Shown in pieces: positions 1 to 8,859 of a DNA stretch of 64,000 bases. The stretch spans positions 542,069 through 606,068 of the forward strand of contig NZ_FOYN01000001.1 of assembly GCF_900111935.1 (NCBI RefSeq). Direction: 5' to 3'. The notes beneath the pieces were generated by a model. The model searched no databases, was not told where the DNA came from, and was given only the letters and a program-made list of their open reading frames with translations. Position 1 is the first letter of the stretch, and the number at the start of each line of letters is the position of its first letter. Both the position numbers and the translations under genes were made by a program. This DNA is from Halorubrum sodomense. GTDB taxonomy: Archaea; Halobacteriota; Halobacteria; Halobacteriales; Haloferacaceae.

Positions 1-114
1 ACTGACCGGATCGCCCTCACTGACGACTGACCGGATCGCCCTCACTGACGACTGACCGGATCGCCCTCACTGACGACTGACCGGATCGCCCTCACCGACG
101 ACTGACCGGATCGC
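1..114. repeat. 25-bp tandem repeat array at window edge
   Basis: Four full units (1-25, 26-50, 51-75, 76-100) and a partial fifth (101-114) follow head to tail. Each begins ACTGACCGGATCGC. The first three are identical and the fourth differs by one base near its end. There are no unique spacers, so it is not a CRISPR. The period is not a multiple of three and no reading frame is maintained. The array probably extends left of the window. It lies downstream of the histidine kinase gene, which ends at 150. Confidence 0.9.
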
Positions 115-149
115 TCCGCCGTGACGGACCCCGCCGAACCGCGGGCCGC

Positions 150-1805
150 CTACTCGTCGTCCGTCTCGGCGGGGTCGACGTCGACGCCGCGGAACTCGAA
201 CCGGGCGCCACCGGTCTCGCTCTCGACTACTTCGACGGTCCAGCCGTGCGCCTCGGCGACCTCGGCGACGATCTTCAGTCCGAATCCGGTCCCGCCCGGC
301 TCCGACGTCACGCCCGCCTCGAACACCGACTCCCGGTCGTCGGGACCGATTCCGGGCCCGTCGTCAGCGACGTAGAAGCCGTCCCCGTCGGCGAGCGTTC
401 CGAGCGAGACCGTGACCTCGGGTCCCGCGTGCGTGATCGCGTTGACGAAGAGGTTCTCGAGCGCCTGCCGCAGGCGGCTCCGGTCCGCGGTGACGACCGC
501 GTCCGTCTCGACCCGGATCGCCGCCGACTCGGTGTCGACGGTCTCCCAGCACTCCGCGGCGAGGTCGGCCAGTGAGACCGGTTCGGTCTCGTCGATGCCG
601 GCCCCCTGTCGGGCCAACACGAGCAGGTCCTCGATGAGCGCGTCCATCCGGTCAAGCGAGCGCTCGACCGTGCCGAGCTCCGCGACGTCTATCGACTCGT
701 CCGCGAGCCGTTCCGTGACGATCTCGAGGTTGCCGGCGGCGACGTTGAGCGGATTACGCAGGTCGTGCGAGACGAGGCTCGCGAACTCCTCGAGTCGGTC
801 GCGCTCGCGGACCACTTCCGCTTCGCGCCGCCGGAGCTGTCGCTCCCGCTCGATGCGGACGAGGACCATCGTCACCGTCGCCGCCCAGATGCGCGCGACG
901 GCCAGGTCGGCGTCGTCGAAGGCGTCGGGGCTGGTCGCGCCGACGTTCAACACGCCGTACCGGCCGAGCGGGACGATGAGTTCGCTGCGGATCGTCGCGT
1001 CGTCGTCGTATCGGTCGGGTTCGTCGCCGACGTCCGACACGTAGGTCGGCTCGCCGTTCTCGAACACCTCCCAGGTGATGCTCCGTCCGTCGGCGTCGAA
1101 CGTCGGGTGGTCGCCGACCACCGCCTCGGCGGTATCGGTCCAGACGGCCGGTTCGAGCGCGTCCCGTCGTTCGTCGTACAGCCAGATCGCGGCGAGCGGG
1201 TGGCCGAGCACGTCGTCGACGTACGCCACCGCCGCCTCGGCCGCCGCCTCCCTGTCGGTCGTCTTCAGCAGCTCTCGGGTCGCCTCGTGGAGCGACTCGA
1301 GCGTCTCCGTGCGGCGCTGGAGCGCCAGCTGCCGCGTCCGTTCGTTCGAGACGTCTATCGCGGTGACGACCGCGTACGGATCGCCGTCGAGATCGAAGGC
1401 CCCGACGCTGACGCGAGCCGGGACCGGAACGCCGTCGCCGCGGCGCACGACGAGCTCGAACCCGTCGGCCAGCGACCGGGACTCTCCGGCGCGCACCGCG
1501 TCGATCAGCGCCGCGACGGTATCCGGGGAGGCGTCCCCCGACCCCTCGTCGTCCGTCGTCTCCCCGACGGTCCCGTGGTCGCCGTCGCCCGGACCGCCAT
1601 CGAGGGTCGCGATCGACGCGGCGCCGTCGCGGTTCAGATCCGTCGGGTCCTCGAACACGTCGATCACCGAGAGCCCCGAGAGGCCGTCCGGGTCGAGCCC
1701 GAACACCGTCTCGACGCTCGGCGTCCCGGCGCGGACGACGCCGTCGCCGTCGACGACGAACGTCGGGTCCGGCGTGGCGTCCAACGCCTCCGGGAAGCGG
1801 TCCAT
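150..1805 (-). CDS. PAS-GAF sensor histidine kinase
   Basis: This 551-residue protein is a sensor kinase that should autophosphorylate on histidine and pass the phosphate to a response regulator. A PAS-like domain covers about residues 1-155 and a GAF-like domain about 170-315. The HisKA H-box SHDLRNPL contains His347, and the HATPase carries N455, DDGPGIG at 481-487 and GGTGFGL at 504-510. No membrane segment is evident, so it is probably cytosolic. The ATG at 1805 is preferred because it lies two bases after the stop of the upstream gene (1808-2545), giving a tight two-gene unit. The open frame continues upstream but only overlaps that gene. No response regulator is adjacent, so the signal and target are unknown. 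Confidence 0.93.
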   Translation of the reverse strand: MDRFPEALDATPDPTFVVDGDGVVRAGTPSVETVFGLDPDGLSGLSVIDVFEDPTDLNRDGAASIATLDGGPGDGDHGTVGETTDDEGSGDASPDTVAALIDAVRAGESRSLADGFELVVRRGDGVPVPARVSVGAFDLDGDPYAVVTAIDVSNERTRQLALQRRTETLESLHEATRELLKTTDREAAAEAAVAYVDDVLGHPLAAIWLYDERRDALEPAVWTDTAEAVVGDHPTFDADGRSITWEVFENGEPTYVSDVGDEPDRYDDDATIRSELIVPLGRYGVLNVGATSPDAFDDADLAVARIWAATVTMVLVRIERERQLRRREAEVVRERDRLEEFASLVSHDLRNPLNVAAGNLEIVTERLADESIDVAELGTVERSLDRMDALIEDLLVLARQGAGIDETEPVSLADLAAECWETVDTESAAIRVETDAVVTADRSRLRQALENLFVNAITHAGPEVTVSLGTLADGDGFYVADDGPGIGPDDRESVFEAGVTSEPGGTGFGLKIVAEVAEAHGWTVEVVESETGGARFEFRGVDVDPAETDDE

Positions 1806-1807
1806 CG

Positions 1808-2545
1808 TCACTCCTCCGTCGGGCTGTGGACGTGGCCGCACTCGGGACAGCGGACCTCCTCGCCGCGGAGGTCGGCCGACGAGGCGCGCACCTCGCGCAT
1901 CACCTCGCTGATCTTGTCTTCGGCCTCCAGCTCGTCGGCGACCGCGAGGTCGACGCCCTCGACTTCGAGGAGGAACTTCGCGACCTCCGTCACCTCGTAC
2001 ATCATCTCGTCTAAGTCCTCGGCCGTGAAGAAGCCGGACATCGCGCCGTAGAGGAACGTCGCGCCCGCCTTCGTCACCTTTTCCTCGAAGGAGTAACGCG
2101 CCTGATTGACCGCCTGCGGCGTGTAGGTGTCGGTCATGAACGGGACGAGCTGCGGGAGGTTCTCGCCGATCTTCGTCATCTCGACGCCGGTCTCGGTGCG
2201 GAAGTCGGCGCACAGACGCGCGATCGCCCACTCGCGAGCCGTGACGTACGTCCGGTCGCGGAGGAACTCGTTGACGCGCTCGTAGCGCGCCCCGTCCATC
2301 TTCTTGAACCGCTCGTACTTGCGGACGTCGCGGGGCACGTCGTCGGCGTCGTCCGGTCCGTCGTCAGTCGCGGCCTCCTCGTTCGGTTCGTCGGTCGCGT
2401 CCGAATCCGCGGTCGGCGTCTCCTCGTTCGTCTCGTCGCCGGGCCGGGGACCGGGGTCGCGGTCGCCCTCGGCGGGAGACCGGTCCGCGGCGGAGTCGCC
2501 GGTCCCGTCGGCGTCCTCGGCCGCCGGACCGGTGTGGTCGCTCAT
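1808..2545 (-). CDS. Conserved haloarchaeal protein with C-terminal zinc knuckle (DUF5806-like)
   Basis: This 245-residue protein has a disordered acidic N-terminus (about residues 1-75), then a conserved helical domain starting near the motif VRKYERFKKMDG. The C-terminus carries CPECGH, probably half of a zinc-binding site. I recall the core as a haloarchaeal domain of unknown function (DUF5806), but that number is from memory. The gene precedes the histidine kinase by two bases on the same strand, so the two are probably co-transcribed. The molecular role is unknown. A coding call is secure because third positions are nearly all G or C. Confidence 0.85.
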   Translation of the reverse strand: MSDHTGPAAEDADGTGDSAADRSPAEGDRDPGPRPGDETNEETPTADSDATDEPNEEAATDDGPDDADDVPRDVRKYERFKKMDGARYERVNEFLRDRTYVTAREWAIARLCADFRTETGVEMTKIGENLPQLVPFMTDTYTPQAVNQARYSFEEKVTKAGATFLYGAMSGFFTAEDLDEMMYEVTEVAKFLLEVEGVDLAVADELEAEDKISEVMREVRASSADLRGEEVRCPECGHVHSPTEE

Positions 2546-2617
2546 ACGTTCGAAACCCCGCGGGCGGACAAAAGCCTTGTCGGTGAGCCGGCGTCGGTCG
2601 CGCCCGAACGAGGCGGA

Positions 2618-3691
2618 TCACGCCGGTCGCAGCGTCGTTCGCTTCGTCTCGTACTCCTCTAGGAAGGCCTCGTATCCCCCGACCTCGGCCGTCTCCTCGC
2701 CGAAGTCGATCCGGAGCGAGTTCTCGAACCCGAAGTCGCTGCTGCTGGGCGCGAGGAGGTTCTGCCGGACCTCGACGACCTCGCCCCGCCGCGTTTCGAA
2801 CGGCTCCTCGGTGCCAGTCTCCCTGAGGTAGCACTCGGCGTCGACCGAGCGGCCGGACCGTCGGTGGAGGGCGGCCGTGAACACCGCCGGTCGGAACCGC
2901 TCGAACGTCCGTGGCAGGTCCGGAGGACGGGAAACGAGGAGCTCTTCGCCCAGCGGCCAGTAGTTACCGAGGTACGAGCCGACCAGGATGGCGGCGATGT
3001 CCGGCTGTGTGAACGTGATCGCGCGGGTGTCGTCGTGGTCCCACCCCAGCATCGTGGCCGGGGAGACGAACCCGCGCTCCTGGTCGACCGAGAGCAGCGA
3101 CGGCATCCCCGGCTGCGCGAGGCGAACAGTGCTCGCGACGCCCTCCAAGGGCGCGCCGGTCGCCGGAGCCGTCTCGGCGTCGGGGGCGGCGTCGCCGCAC
3201 AGCGAGAGGAGGACGAGGACCCCGCGGTCGCGGGCGTCGCGGAGCGGGTCGGCGATCTCCGGGAGGCGCCGCGCGGGCAGCTGGAGCACGACCTCGGAGT
3301 CGGCCGCCCGAATGTACGACCGCAGCCGCTTGATGATCGTCGACCGCGACTTCACGACCGACAGCTCCTCGTCGGCCGTCCCGGGGCGCTGGTACCGGTC
3401 GTCGACGGCGGACTGGAGCGCGTCGAGGTCGGACCGCAGCGAGTCGAACGCCCGGTCCGGCGGCACCGCGCGGAGGACCGTCGGTGTCCGGTCGCTCTTG
3501 ACGGTCACGAACCCCTTCGCCTCGAGTTCGTCGCAGATGTCGTACACGTGGCTCGTCGAGATGTCGGCGGCGTCGGCGACCGTGCTGACCGTCGCCGAGC
3601 CCCGCTCGACGACGGCCAGGTACGCGTCGGCGGCCGCTTCGGAGAACCCGTACCGTTCGAGCAGCCGACGGATCTCGTCTGTGTCTGGCAT
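2618..3691 (-). CDS. TrmB-family transcriptional regulator
   Basis: This 357-residue protein has an N-terminal winged helix (about residues 5-75, with the recognition-helix region around ISTSHVYDICDELEAKG), followed by a phospholipase-D-like regulator region and a C-terminal TrmB-type ligand-binding domain. TrmB proteins bind sugars or related ligands and control sugar transport and metabolism. The frame is open back to a TTG at 3727, but that codon lies against the AT-rich TATA-like run at 3729-3737. The ATG at 3691 is therefore the better start, with a leader of about 14 bases. The gene lies directly downstream of the GH3/cohesin pair on the same strand, so control of that pair is plausible but not shown. 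Confidence 0.88.
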   Translation of the reverse strand: MPDTDEIRRLLERYGFSEAAADAYLAVVERGSATVSTVADAADISTSHVYDICDELEAKGFVTVKSDRTPTVLRAVPPDRAFDSLRSDLDALQSAVDDRYQRPGTADEELSVVKSRSTIIKRLRSYIRAADSEVVLQLPARRLPEIADPLRDARDRGVLVLLSLCGDAAPDAETAPATGAPLEGVASTVRLAQPGMPSLLSVDQERGFVSPATMLGWDHDDTRAITFTQPDIAAILVGSYLGNYWPLGEELLVSRPPDLPRTFERFRPAVFTAALHRRSGRSVDAECYLRETGTEEPFETRRGEVVEVRQNLLAPSSSDFGFENSLRIDFGEETAEVGGYEAFLEEYETKRTTLRPA

Positions 3692-3728
3692 CGTCCCGTC
3701 GGGTCGATACCACGCGGGTTCGCTCAAG

Positions 3729-3737
3729 TAAATTTTG
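3729..3737 (-). promoter_or_regulatory. TATA-like box of the TrmB gene
   Basis: An AT-only run reads AAAATTTA on the minus strand, about 40 bases upstream of the ATG at 3691. The surroundings are GC-rich. It fits an archaeal TATA box with a transcription start near 3705. Confidence 0.5.
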
Positions 3738-3847
3738 TTCGACCCCGTTTCGATACGGCCGCCCGATTCCGGACTCCCGCCCTCCCTGAACCGCCTCGTC
3801 GACCGCGGGCGACGGGGACGGTCAGGCCGTCAGCCGGACGAGGGCGG

Positions 3848-4450
3848 TCAGGCCGTCCGCCGAACGGCCGCGAGCGCCGTCGCGACGACCGCGAGCACGG
3901 CGACGACGGCGGTGAAGCCCGGCGTCGACCCGTCCGTGGCCGCCGCGGACGACTCGACGGTCACGGTGCCGTTCGCCGTCCGCACCGCGAGCGGGTCTCC
4001 GCCGTCGGACTGGAGGCCGTGTACCGCCACGACGGTGAGACGCACCTCGCCGGGCGCCTCGCCCCGGACGGTCACCGTCGCGAGCCGCACGTCGGTGGCG
4101 TTATCGGCCACCGCGTCGGTCCCGTCGATCCCGGCGACCCTGACCGTCTCCCCGTCGTCGCTCAGCGAGACGTTCGCGACGTCGTCGACGGGGGCCGCGA
4201 CGCTCGCGTTCGCAACGGTCGCGACGGACTCGTTCCCGACCGCGAGCGTGAGGTCGAACCCGGACACCCCCTCGGGAGCGCGGCTGAGCGTCACCGGGAC
4301 GGTCGCCGTCCCGTTCGCGTCGACCGTCGCGTTCTCCGGCCCGACCGCGACGCCGTGGTCGGAGGCGACCGCCGCGCCGGAGGCCGCGGCCGCAGCCACC
4401 GCGACGGCGAACAGGAGCGCGCCCAGGCGGCGAGCGCGGATCGCGCCCAT
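3848..4450 (-). CDS. Surface-anchored cohesin-like protein with PGF-CTERM signal
   Basis: This 200-residue exported protein has a Sec-type signal peptide (about residues 1-28) and one beta-rich domain (about 31-165). The pattern of that domain (SGFDLTLAVG, then RLATVTVRG, then GEVRLTVVAV) matches cohesin and related domains. The tail has P-G-F at 177-179, a hydrophobic helix at 180-196 and Arg-Arg at 197-198. This is the PGF-CTERM signal that archaeosortase removes when anchoring proteins to the cell surface. Its ATG overlaps the stop of the upstream GH3 gene by one base, so the two are translationally coupled. Because the GH3 protein ends in a dockerin-like repeat, this protein probably acts as its cell-surface receptor (inference). 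Confidence 0.82.
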   Translation of the reverse strand: MGAIRARRLGALLFAVAVAAAAASGAAVASDHGVAVGPENATVDANGTATVPVTLSRAPEGVSGFDLTLAVGNESVATVANASVAAPVDDVANVSLSDDGETVRVAGIDGTDAVADNATDVRLATVTVRGEAPGEVRLTVVAVHGLQSDGGDPLAVRTANGTVTVESSAAATDGSTPGFTAVVAVLAVVATALAAVRRTA

Positions 4451-6987
4451 CAGTCGCCACCCCGGACCGCGCGGAACAGGGCCGCGACGTCCGCGAAGGT
4501 CGCGTCGCCGTCGCCGTCGATGTCGTACCGCCCCGGAACCGGCCTGTCGTCGGTTATGCTGGCGCCGTTCTCGACGGTCAGCGTCGCCGTGGGGCCGTCC
4601 GGCCCGACCGTCAGTTCGTACTCGCCGGCCTCGACCGTCTTCGGCATGACCGCTAAGACGTCGCCCGGAACGACCTCCAACGCGCTCAGGTCCACGGGCA
4701 CGTCGACGGTCGTCGTCTCACCGGCCGCGAGCCGGACGCGCTCGTAGCCCACCAGCCGCCGGATCGGCTGGAGCACGGTGCCGTACGACTGCGTGTTGAA
4801 CACGTCGACGACGTGTTCGCCGGCCCGGTCGCCCGCGTTCGACACCTCCACGCTGAGCGTGAGCTCGGAGGTCTCGCTCGGGTCGGCCACGCTCGACCGC
4901 GAGAGCGAGACCTCGCCGTACTCGAAGCTCGTGTAGCTGAGTCCGCGTCCGAACTCGTACAGCGGGCCGTTGTCCGTCGCGCCCGTCGACGTCGGCGAGT
5001 ACCGGTTCAGAGGGACCGGCGTCGTCCCGACGGGCGTCCCGGCGTTGCCCGGCCACGTAAAGGCGAGCCGCCCCGAGGGGTTGTACTCGCCGACGAGCGT
5101 CTCCGCGACGGCCACGCCGGCGTCGCTCCCCGGCTCGCCCGCGAACAGGAGCGCGTCGAGCTGCGAGAACGTCTCGACGGAGCCGCGCGGGCTCCCCGCG
5201 TACATCACGCCGACGACGGGCGTCTCCTCGGGCGCCGCCTCGGTGACCGCGTCGACGAGCCGCTGCTGGGACTCGTCGAGCACGAGCTCGTCGCGGTCGC
5301 CGAACCCCTCGTTGTGGGGCCCCTCGCCGAGGACGACGACGACGGCGTCGGCGTCCGGCGCGGCGTCGCGCACCGCCGACTCCTGCTCGTCGGTGAACGC
5401 GAAGTCCCCGTTCTCGTCGCTCTGCTGGTTCCCGCCGGTCCCCTGTCCCGCCCACCACGTCCCGTTGTCGAACGAGGTGGGGACGTGCGTGAGCGAGCCG
5501 ACGCGGCTTCGCAGCTCGTCGACGAGCAGGTTCTGTCGGGGGAACGGCCCGCCCGCCGCGGGCCCCTGCCAGCCGAGCGTCCAGCCGCCGTGTTGCATCA
5601 GCGCCCGGGTGTCGTTGCCGTTCCCGTCGATCCCCGGGCCGGTGAGCAGCACGCTCTCCGCCCCCGAGAGCGGGAGCGCGTCGTCCTCGTTTTCCAGCAG
5701 CACGAGCGACTCCTTCGCCAGCCGCTCCGAGGCCGCCTGTGCGCCGCCGAGGGTCGAGTCGATGCGCGACTCGTCGACGGTCGGACTGCTAAACAGCCCG
5801 AGGTCGGCCTTGAGTTCGAGGATGTTCCGCACCGCCTCGTCGACGCGCTCGGTCGGTATCTCGCCGTCCTCGACGAGGCTCACGAGCGTGTCGATGTACT
5901 GCCCCGGGCCGGGGGCGCTCCCGCCGTTCCCGATCATGTACATGTCGACGCCGGCGTTGATGGCCCGCTTCGTGGCGGTCCGGAAGTCGCTCACGTAGTC
6001 GTGGTTCGTGATGAGCCGGTTGAGGTCGTCGTAGTCGGAGAGGATCACGCCCTCGAACCCGTACCGCTCCCGGAGCACGTCGGTCAGCAGCCAGTGCGAC
6101 GCGTGCGCCGGCTTCCCGTTGACGGCGCCGCTGTTCACCATCACCGTCCCCGGCTCGGCCTCCAGCGCCTCCCGGTACGGCGGCAGCAGGTCCGTCCGGA
6201 GGTCGCGGAGCGACGTGCTGGCCGGCGCCCGGTCGTTGCCGTTGTTCGGCACCGAGTAGGCCGCGAAGTGTTTGACGCACGCCGTCATCCGGGGGTCGTC
6301 CTCCAGCGCCCGGGCCCGCACCCGAGAGATGTCGCCCTCCAAGAGCGGGTCCTCGCTGATCCCCTCGTAGAACCGTCCCCACCGGGGGTCCCGCTGGAGG
6401 TCCGTCGTCGGGGCGAACGTCCAGTGCGCGCCCATCGCGGCCACCGACCGGCTGGTGTGGCGCTCCGCCTCCTCGACGAGGTCGGGGTCGCGGGCGGCCC
6501 CCATGTTCATCCGCTGCGGGAGCGCCGTCGCGCCCTCCAGCAGGTCGTTCCCGTGCGTCGCGTCGACGCCGTACAGGAACGGGATCCCGTTTGGCGCGTT
6601 CTCCACGTTGTACTCCTGAAGCGCGTTCACGCCGCTGACCACCTCGTTTCCGTCGAAACTTGGGGGGACCGCTCCCCCGGAGAGCACCGACCCGACGGCG
6701 AGCTCGGAGAAGAGCTCGCCCACCGTGTCGACCTCGAAGTTGTCCGGCACGTTCGACCCCTCCGGCTCCGGTTCGAAGGAACCGATCGCGACCTGCGTCA
6801 TCTGTCCGGCCTTCTCGCGGAGCGACATCTCGGCGAGGAGCGACTCAACGTCCGTCCCGGTCTGCGCGGCGACGCCGTTCGCGCCGCCTCCCACCGCCGC
6901 CGTCGCCGTCGCGGCGCCGGTGGCCTTCATGAACGTGCGTCTGGACGTCCCGTCCGTCTCGTCCGCTGGCTCTGAGTCGTCTGCCAT
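4450..6987 (-). CDS. Exported GH3 beta-glycosidase with C-terminal dockerin-like repeat
   Basis: This 845-residue enzyme is of the beta-glucosidase/beta-xylosidase type (glycoside hydrolase family 3). The N-terminus is a Tat signal (Arg16-Arg17 in SRRTFMKATG). The TIM-barrel domain contains KHF at 239-241 and the nucleophile motif SDYDD with Asp318. A second alpha/beta domain and a fibronectin-III-like domain follow. The last 24 residues (822-845) form one calcium-binding dockerin repeat with Asp822, Asp824, Asp826 and Asp833; canonical type I dockerins have two. The substrate cannot be fixed from sequence. The gene is first in an operon with the cohesin-like gene. It starts at 6987, about 25 bases after an AT-rich promoter. 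Confidence 0.92.
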   Translation of the reverse strand: MADDSEPADETDGTSRRTFMKATGAATATAAVGGGANGVAAQTGTDVESLLAEMSLREKAGQMTQVAIGSFEPEPEGSNVPDNFEVDTVGELFSELAVGSVLSGGAVPPSFDGNEVVSGVNALQEYNVENAPNGIPFLYGVDATHGNDLLEGATALPQRMNMGAARDPDLVEEAERHTSRSVAAMGAHWTFAPTTDLQRDPRWGRFYEGISEDPLLEGDISRVRARALEDDPRMTACVKHFAAYSVPNNGNDRAPASTSLRDLRTDLLPPYREALEAEPGTVMVNSGAVNGKPAHASHWLLTDVLRERYGFEGVILSDYDDLNRLITNHDYVSDFRTATKRAINAGVDMYMIGNGGSAPGPGQYIDTLVSLVEDGEIPTERVDEAVRNILELKADLGLFSSPTVDESRIDSTLGGAQAASERLAKESLVLLENEDDALPLSGAESVLLTGPGIDGNGNDTRALMQHGGWTLGWQGPAAGGPFPRQNLLVDELRSRVGSLTHVPTSFDNGTWWAGQGTGGNQQSDENGDFAFTDEQESAVRDAAPDADAVVVVLGEGPHNEGFGDRDELVLDESQQRLVDAVTEAAPEETPVVGVMYAGSPRGSVETFSQLDALLFAGEPGSDAGVAVAETLVGEYNPSGRLAFTWPGNAGTPVGTTPVPLNRYSPTSTGATDNGPLYEFGRGLSYTSFEYGEVSLSRSSVADPSETSELTLSVEVSNAGDRAGEHVVDVFNTQSYGTVLQPIRRLVGYERVRLAAGETTTVDVPVDLSALEVVPGDVLAVMPKTVEAGEYELTVGPDGPTATLTVENGASITDDRPVPGRYDIDGDGDATFADVAALFRAVRGGD

Positions 6988-7004
6988 TCCGTCTCGTCCG
7001 AAGG

Positions 7005-7021
7005 TGATTCATTATTAATCA
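7005..7021. promoter_or_regulatory. Promoter and inverted repeat upstream of the GH3 gene
   Basis: The half-sites TGATT and AATCA flank ATTATT-rich DNA (TGATTCATTATTAATCA). They are centred about 26 bases upstream of the GH3 start codon, where the TATA box should sit. A regulator bound here would block TBP. The downstream TrmB protein is an obvious candidate, but the site has not been matched to a known TrmB operator. Confidence 0.4.
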
Positions 7022-7162
7022 TTTTTCATAAATTATATTGTAACGGTTGTCAAAACATTTTCTCCCGGGCCGCTCGGGGCGTCACGCGTTCGGCCTTACC
7101 CTCCCCGGACGCCCCCCGGCCCCAGAGATCCACTTTTGTATCGTCGGGTGAAGGGGTGGCAC

Positions 7163-7531
7163 ATGAAGGTGCTCTGCGGGATCGGCGGCAGCGACGACTC
7201 GTTCCGCGCGCTCGACCGGACGGTGGAGCGCGCGGCGGTCGCGAACGACGACCTGACGGTCGCCGTGGTGGACAACGAGGACTCGTCGGTCGCCCCGGAC
7301 GACGTGCTGGAACGCGCCCGGGAGGCGGTCGACGAGGCCGGGATCGACGCCGAGGTGCGACGCGTCGAGGGCGACCCCGGGAGCCGACTGGTCGAGATCG
7401 CGGAGACGGAGGGGTTCGAGGAGATCGTCTTGGGCGGCGGCCACACCAGCCCGATGGGGAAGATCACGATCGGGTCGATCGCCGAGTTCGTCCTGTTGAA
7501 CGCCAAGACCTCGGTCACGCTGGTCAGATGA
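7163..7531 (+). CDS. UspA-type universal stress protein
   Basis: This 122-residue single-domain UspA protein starts MKVLCGIGGSDDS and ends with the nucleotide-loop pattern GGGHTSPMGKITIGS followed by a terminal beta strand. Such proteins bind ATP or AMP and act in stress tolerance; the partner is unknown. The start at 7163 is chosen over an upstream in-frame ATG at 7136 because TATA-like DNA (ACTTTTGTAT) lies at about 7129-7140. The stop overlaps the start of the acetyltransferase gene by four bases (ATGA), so the two are one operon. Confidence 0.85.
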   Translation: MKVLCGIGGSDDSFRALDRTVERAAVANDDLTVAVVDNEDSSVAPDDVLERAREAVDEAGIDAEVRRVEGDPGSRLVEIAETEGFEEIVLGGGHTSPMGKITIGSIAEFVLLNAKTSVTLVR

Positions 7532-8097
7532 GCGACGGAGGGTACCCGGACGCGGTGGCGGACGAGTTCCCGCCGCCGCCGACCGCGTTCACCGACCGCG
7601 AGGACCGCGAGATCGAGATCCGACCGTACGAGGGGGACGACGAGGCCCGCGAGTCGCTCGTCGAGATGTACGACACCTTCGACCCGGCGGACCGCGCACA
7701 GGGGATTCCGCCGGGCGGCGAGAAACGCATCCGCGAGTGGCTGGAGGCGATCCTCGGTGACGACTGCTACAACGTGATCGCCTGGTGCGGCGACGAGCCG
7801 GCCGGCCACGCGACGCTCGTCCCGGACGACGACGCCTACGAACTGGCGATCTTCGTCCACCAGGAGTACCAGCGCGCCGGGATCGGGACGCACCTCATCC
7901 GCGCGCTGCTCGGCCACGGACAGGCGAACGATGTCCGGAAGGTGTGGCTCACCGTCGAGCGCTGGAACCGCGCCGCGGTCTCGCTGTACAAGAAGATCGG
8001 CTTCGAGACCTCCGACGCCGAGAGCTTCGAGCTGGAGATGGGGCTCCGACTCAACGATGATGCCGGAGACGAGCCCGACGAGGGCGGGGGGAATTGA
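7528..8097 (+). CDS. GNAT-family N-acetyltransferase
   Basis: This 189-residue acetyltransferase should move an acetyl group from acetyl-CoA to an amine on an unknown substrate. The acetyl-CoA-binding signature is [14 protein letters not shown], followed by [17 protein letters not shown], typical of the last helix and strand of the GNAT fold. The start at 7528 overlaps the stop of the UspA gene by four bases. The frame is open further upstream, but only over the stress-protein gene. The C-terminal tail is acidic and glycine-rich. Adenylate kinase follows after 65 bases. Confidence 0.87.
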   Translation: MSDGGYPDAVADEFPPPPTAFTDREDREIEIRPYEGDDEARESLVEMYDTFDPADRAQGIPPGGEKRIREWLEAILGDDCYNVIAWCGDEPAGHATLVPDDDAYELAIFVHQEYQRAGIGTHLIRALLGHGQANDVRKVWLTVERWNRAAVSLYKKIGFETSDAESFELEMGLRLNDDAGDEPDEGGGN

Positions 8098-8162
8098 GAG
8101 CCCGCCGCCCCTCGCTCGCCGGAATCTTCAAGCCTTTACGCGCGGCCCGCGACCGCTCCGGT

Positions 8163-8786
8163 ATGAGTCACCGAATTCTGCTGTTGGGGGCGCCCGGCGC
8201 CGGAAAGGGGACGCAGAGCGCGAAGCTGGCCGACGAGTACGGCGTCGAACACGTCACGACCGGCGACGCGCTCCGCGCGAACAAGGAGATGGAGACGGAG
8301 TACGGCACGCCGAAGTCGTTCATGGACGCGGGCGAACTGGTGCCCGACCCGGTCGTCAACGAGATCGTTCAGGCCGCGCTCGACGACGCCGACGGGTTCG
8401 TCCTCGACGGCTATCCGCGTAACCTCGACCAGGCCGAGTACCTCTCGGAGATCACCGACCTCGACGCCGTGATCTTGCTCGACGTCGACGAGGAGGTCCT
8501 CGTCGACCGGCTCACCGGCCGCCGCGTGTGCGACGACTGCGGCGCGAACTACCACGTCGACTTTCAGCCCCCCGAGGAAGCGGGCGTCTGCGACGAGTGC
8601 GGCGGCGAACTGATCCAGCGCGAGGACGACACCGAGGAGACCGCCCGCGAGCGCATCCAAGTGTTCTACGACAACACCGAGCCCGTCGTCGACCACTTCC
8701 GCGACGAGGGAGTCCTCGTCGAGGTCGACGGCGAGGCGACCCCGGACGAGGTCTTCGACCGAATCTCCGACGTCGTCGAGAGTTAA
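8163..8786 (+). CDS. adk: Adenylate kinase, zinc-lid form
   Basis: This 207-residue enzyme interconverts ATP plus AMP with two ADP. The P-loop is GAPGAGKGT at 9-17 with Lys15. DGYPRN near 82-87 binds AMP. The lid carries Cys123, Cys126, Cys143 and Cys146, the four-cysteine zinc site of long-type adenylate kinases. The ATG at 8163 gives the family-typical N-terminus. An upstream in-frame GTG at 8094 overlaps the preceding gene and would add 23 unrelated residues. The EMC3-like membrane protein gene follows at 8860, a neighbourhood common in haloarchaea. Confidence 0.97.
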   Translation: MSHRILLLGAPGAGKGTQSAKLADEYGVEHVTTGDALRANKEMETEYGTPKSFMDAGELVPDPVVNEIVQAALDDADGFVLDGYPRNLDQAEYLSEITDLDAVILLDVDEEVLVDRLTGRRVCDDCGANYHVDFQPPEEAGVCDECGGELIQREDDTEETARERIQVFYDNTEPVVDHFRDEGVLVEVDGEATPDEVFDRISDVVES

Positions 8787-8859
8787 TCCGCGGCGTCGAG
8801 GGTCGATCCGAGCGGCGATCCTACAAGGTTCTTAACCGTCGACCGCCAATCGGCCGCTA

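Noticed and set aside
3692-3727. TTG start of the TrmB gene at 3727
   Set aside because: That codon abuts the likely TATA box, so it would lie upstream of the transcript start.
2864-4747. Long plus-strand open frame of 627 codons
   Set aside because: It runs antisense to the TrmB, cohesin-like and GH3 genes and has the Arg/Gly/Pro-rich composition typical of antisense frames in GC-rich DNA.
4813-6975. 720-codon plus-strand frame opposite the GH3 gene
   Set aside because: The composition is rich in Arg, Val and Leu without domain motifs, while the opposite strand carries clear GH3 catalytic motifs.
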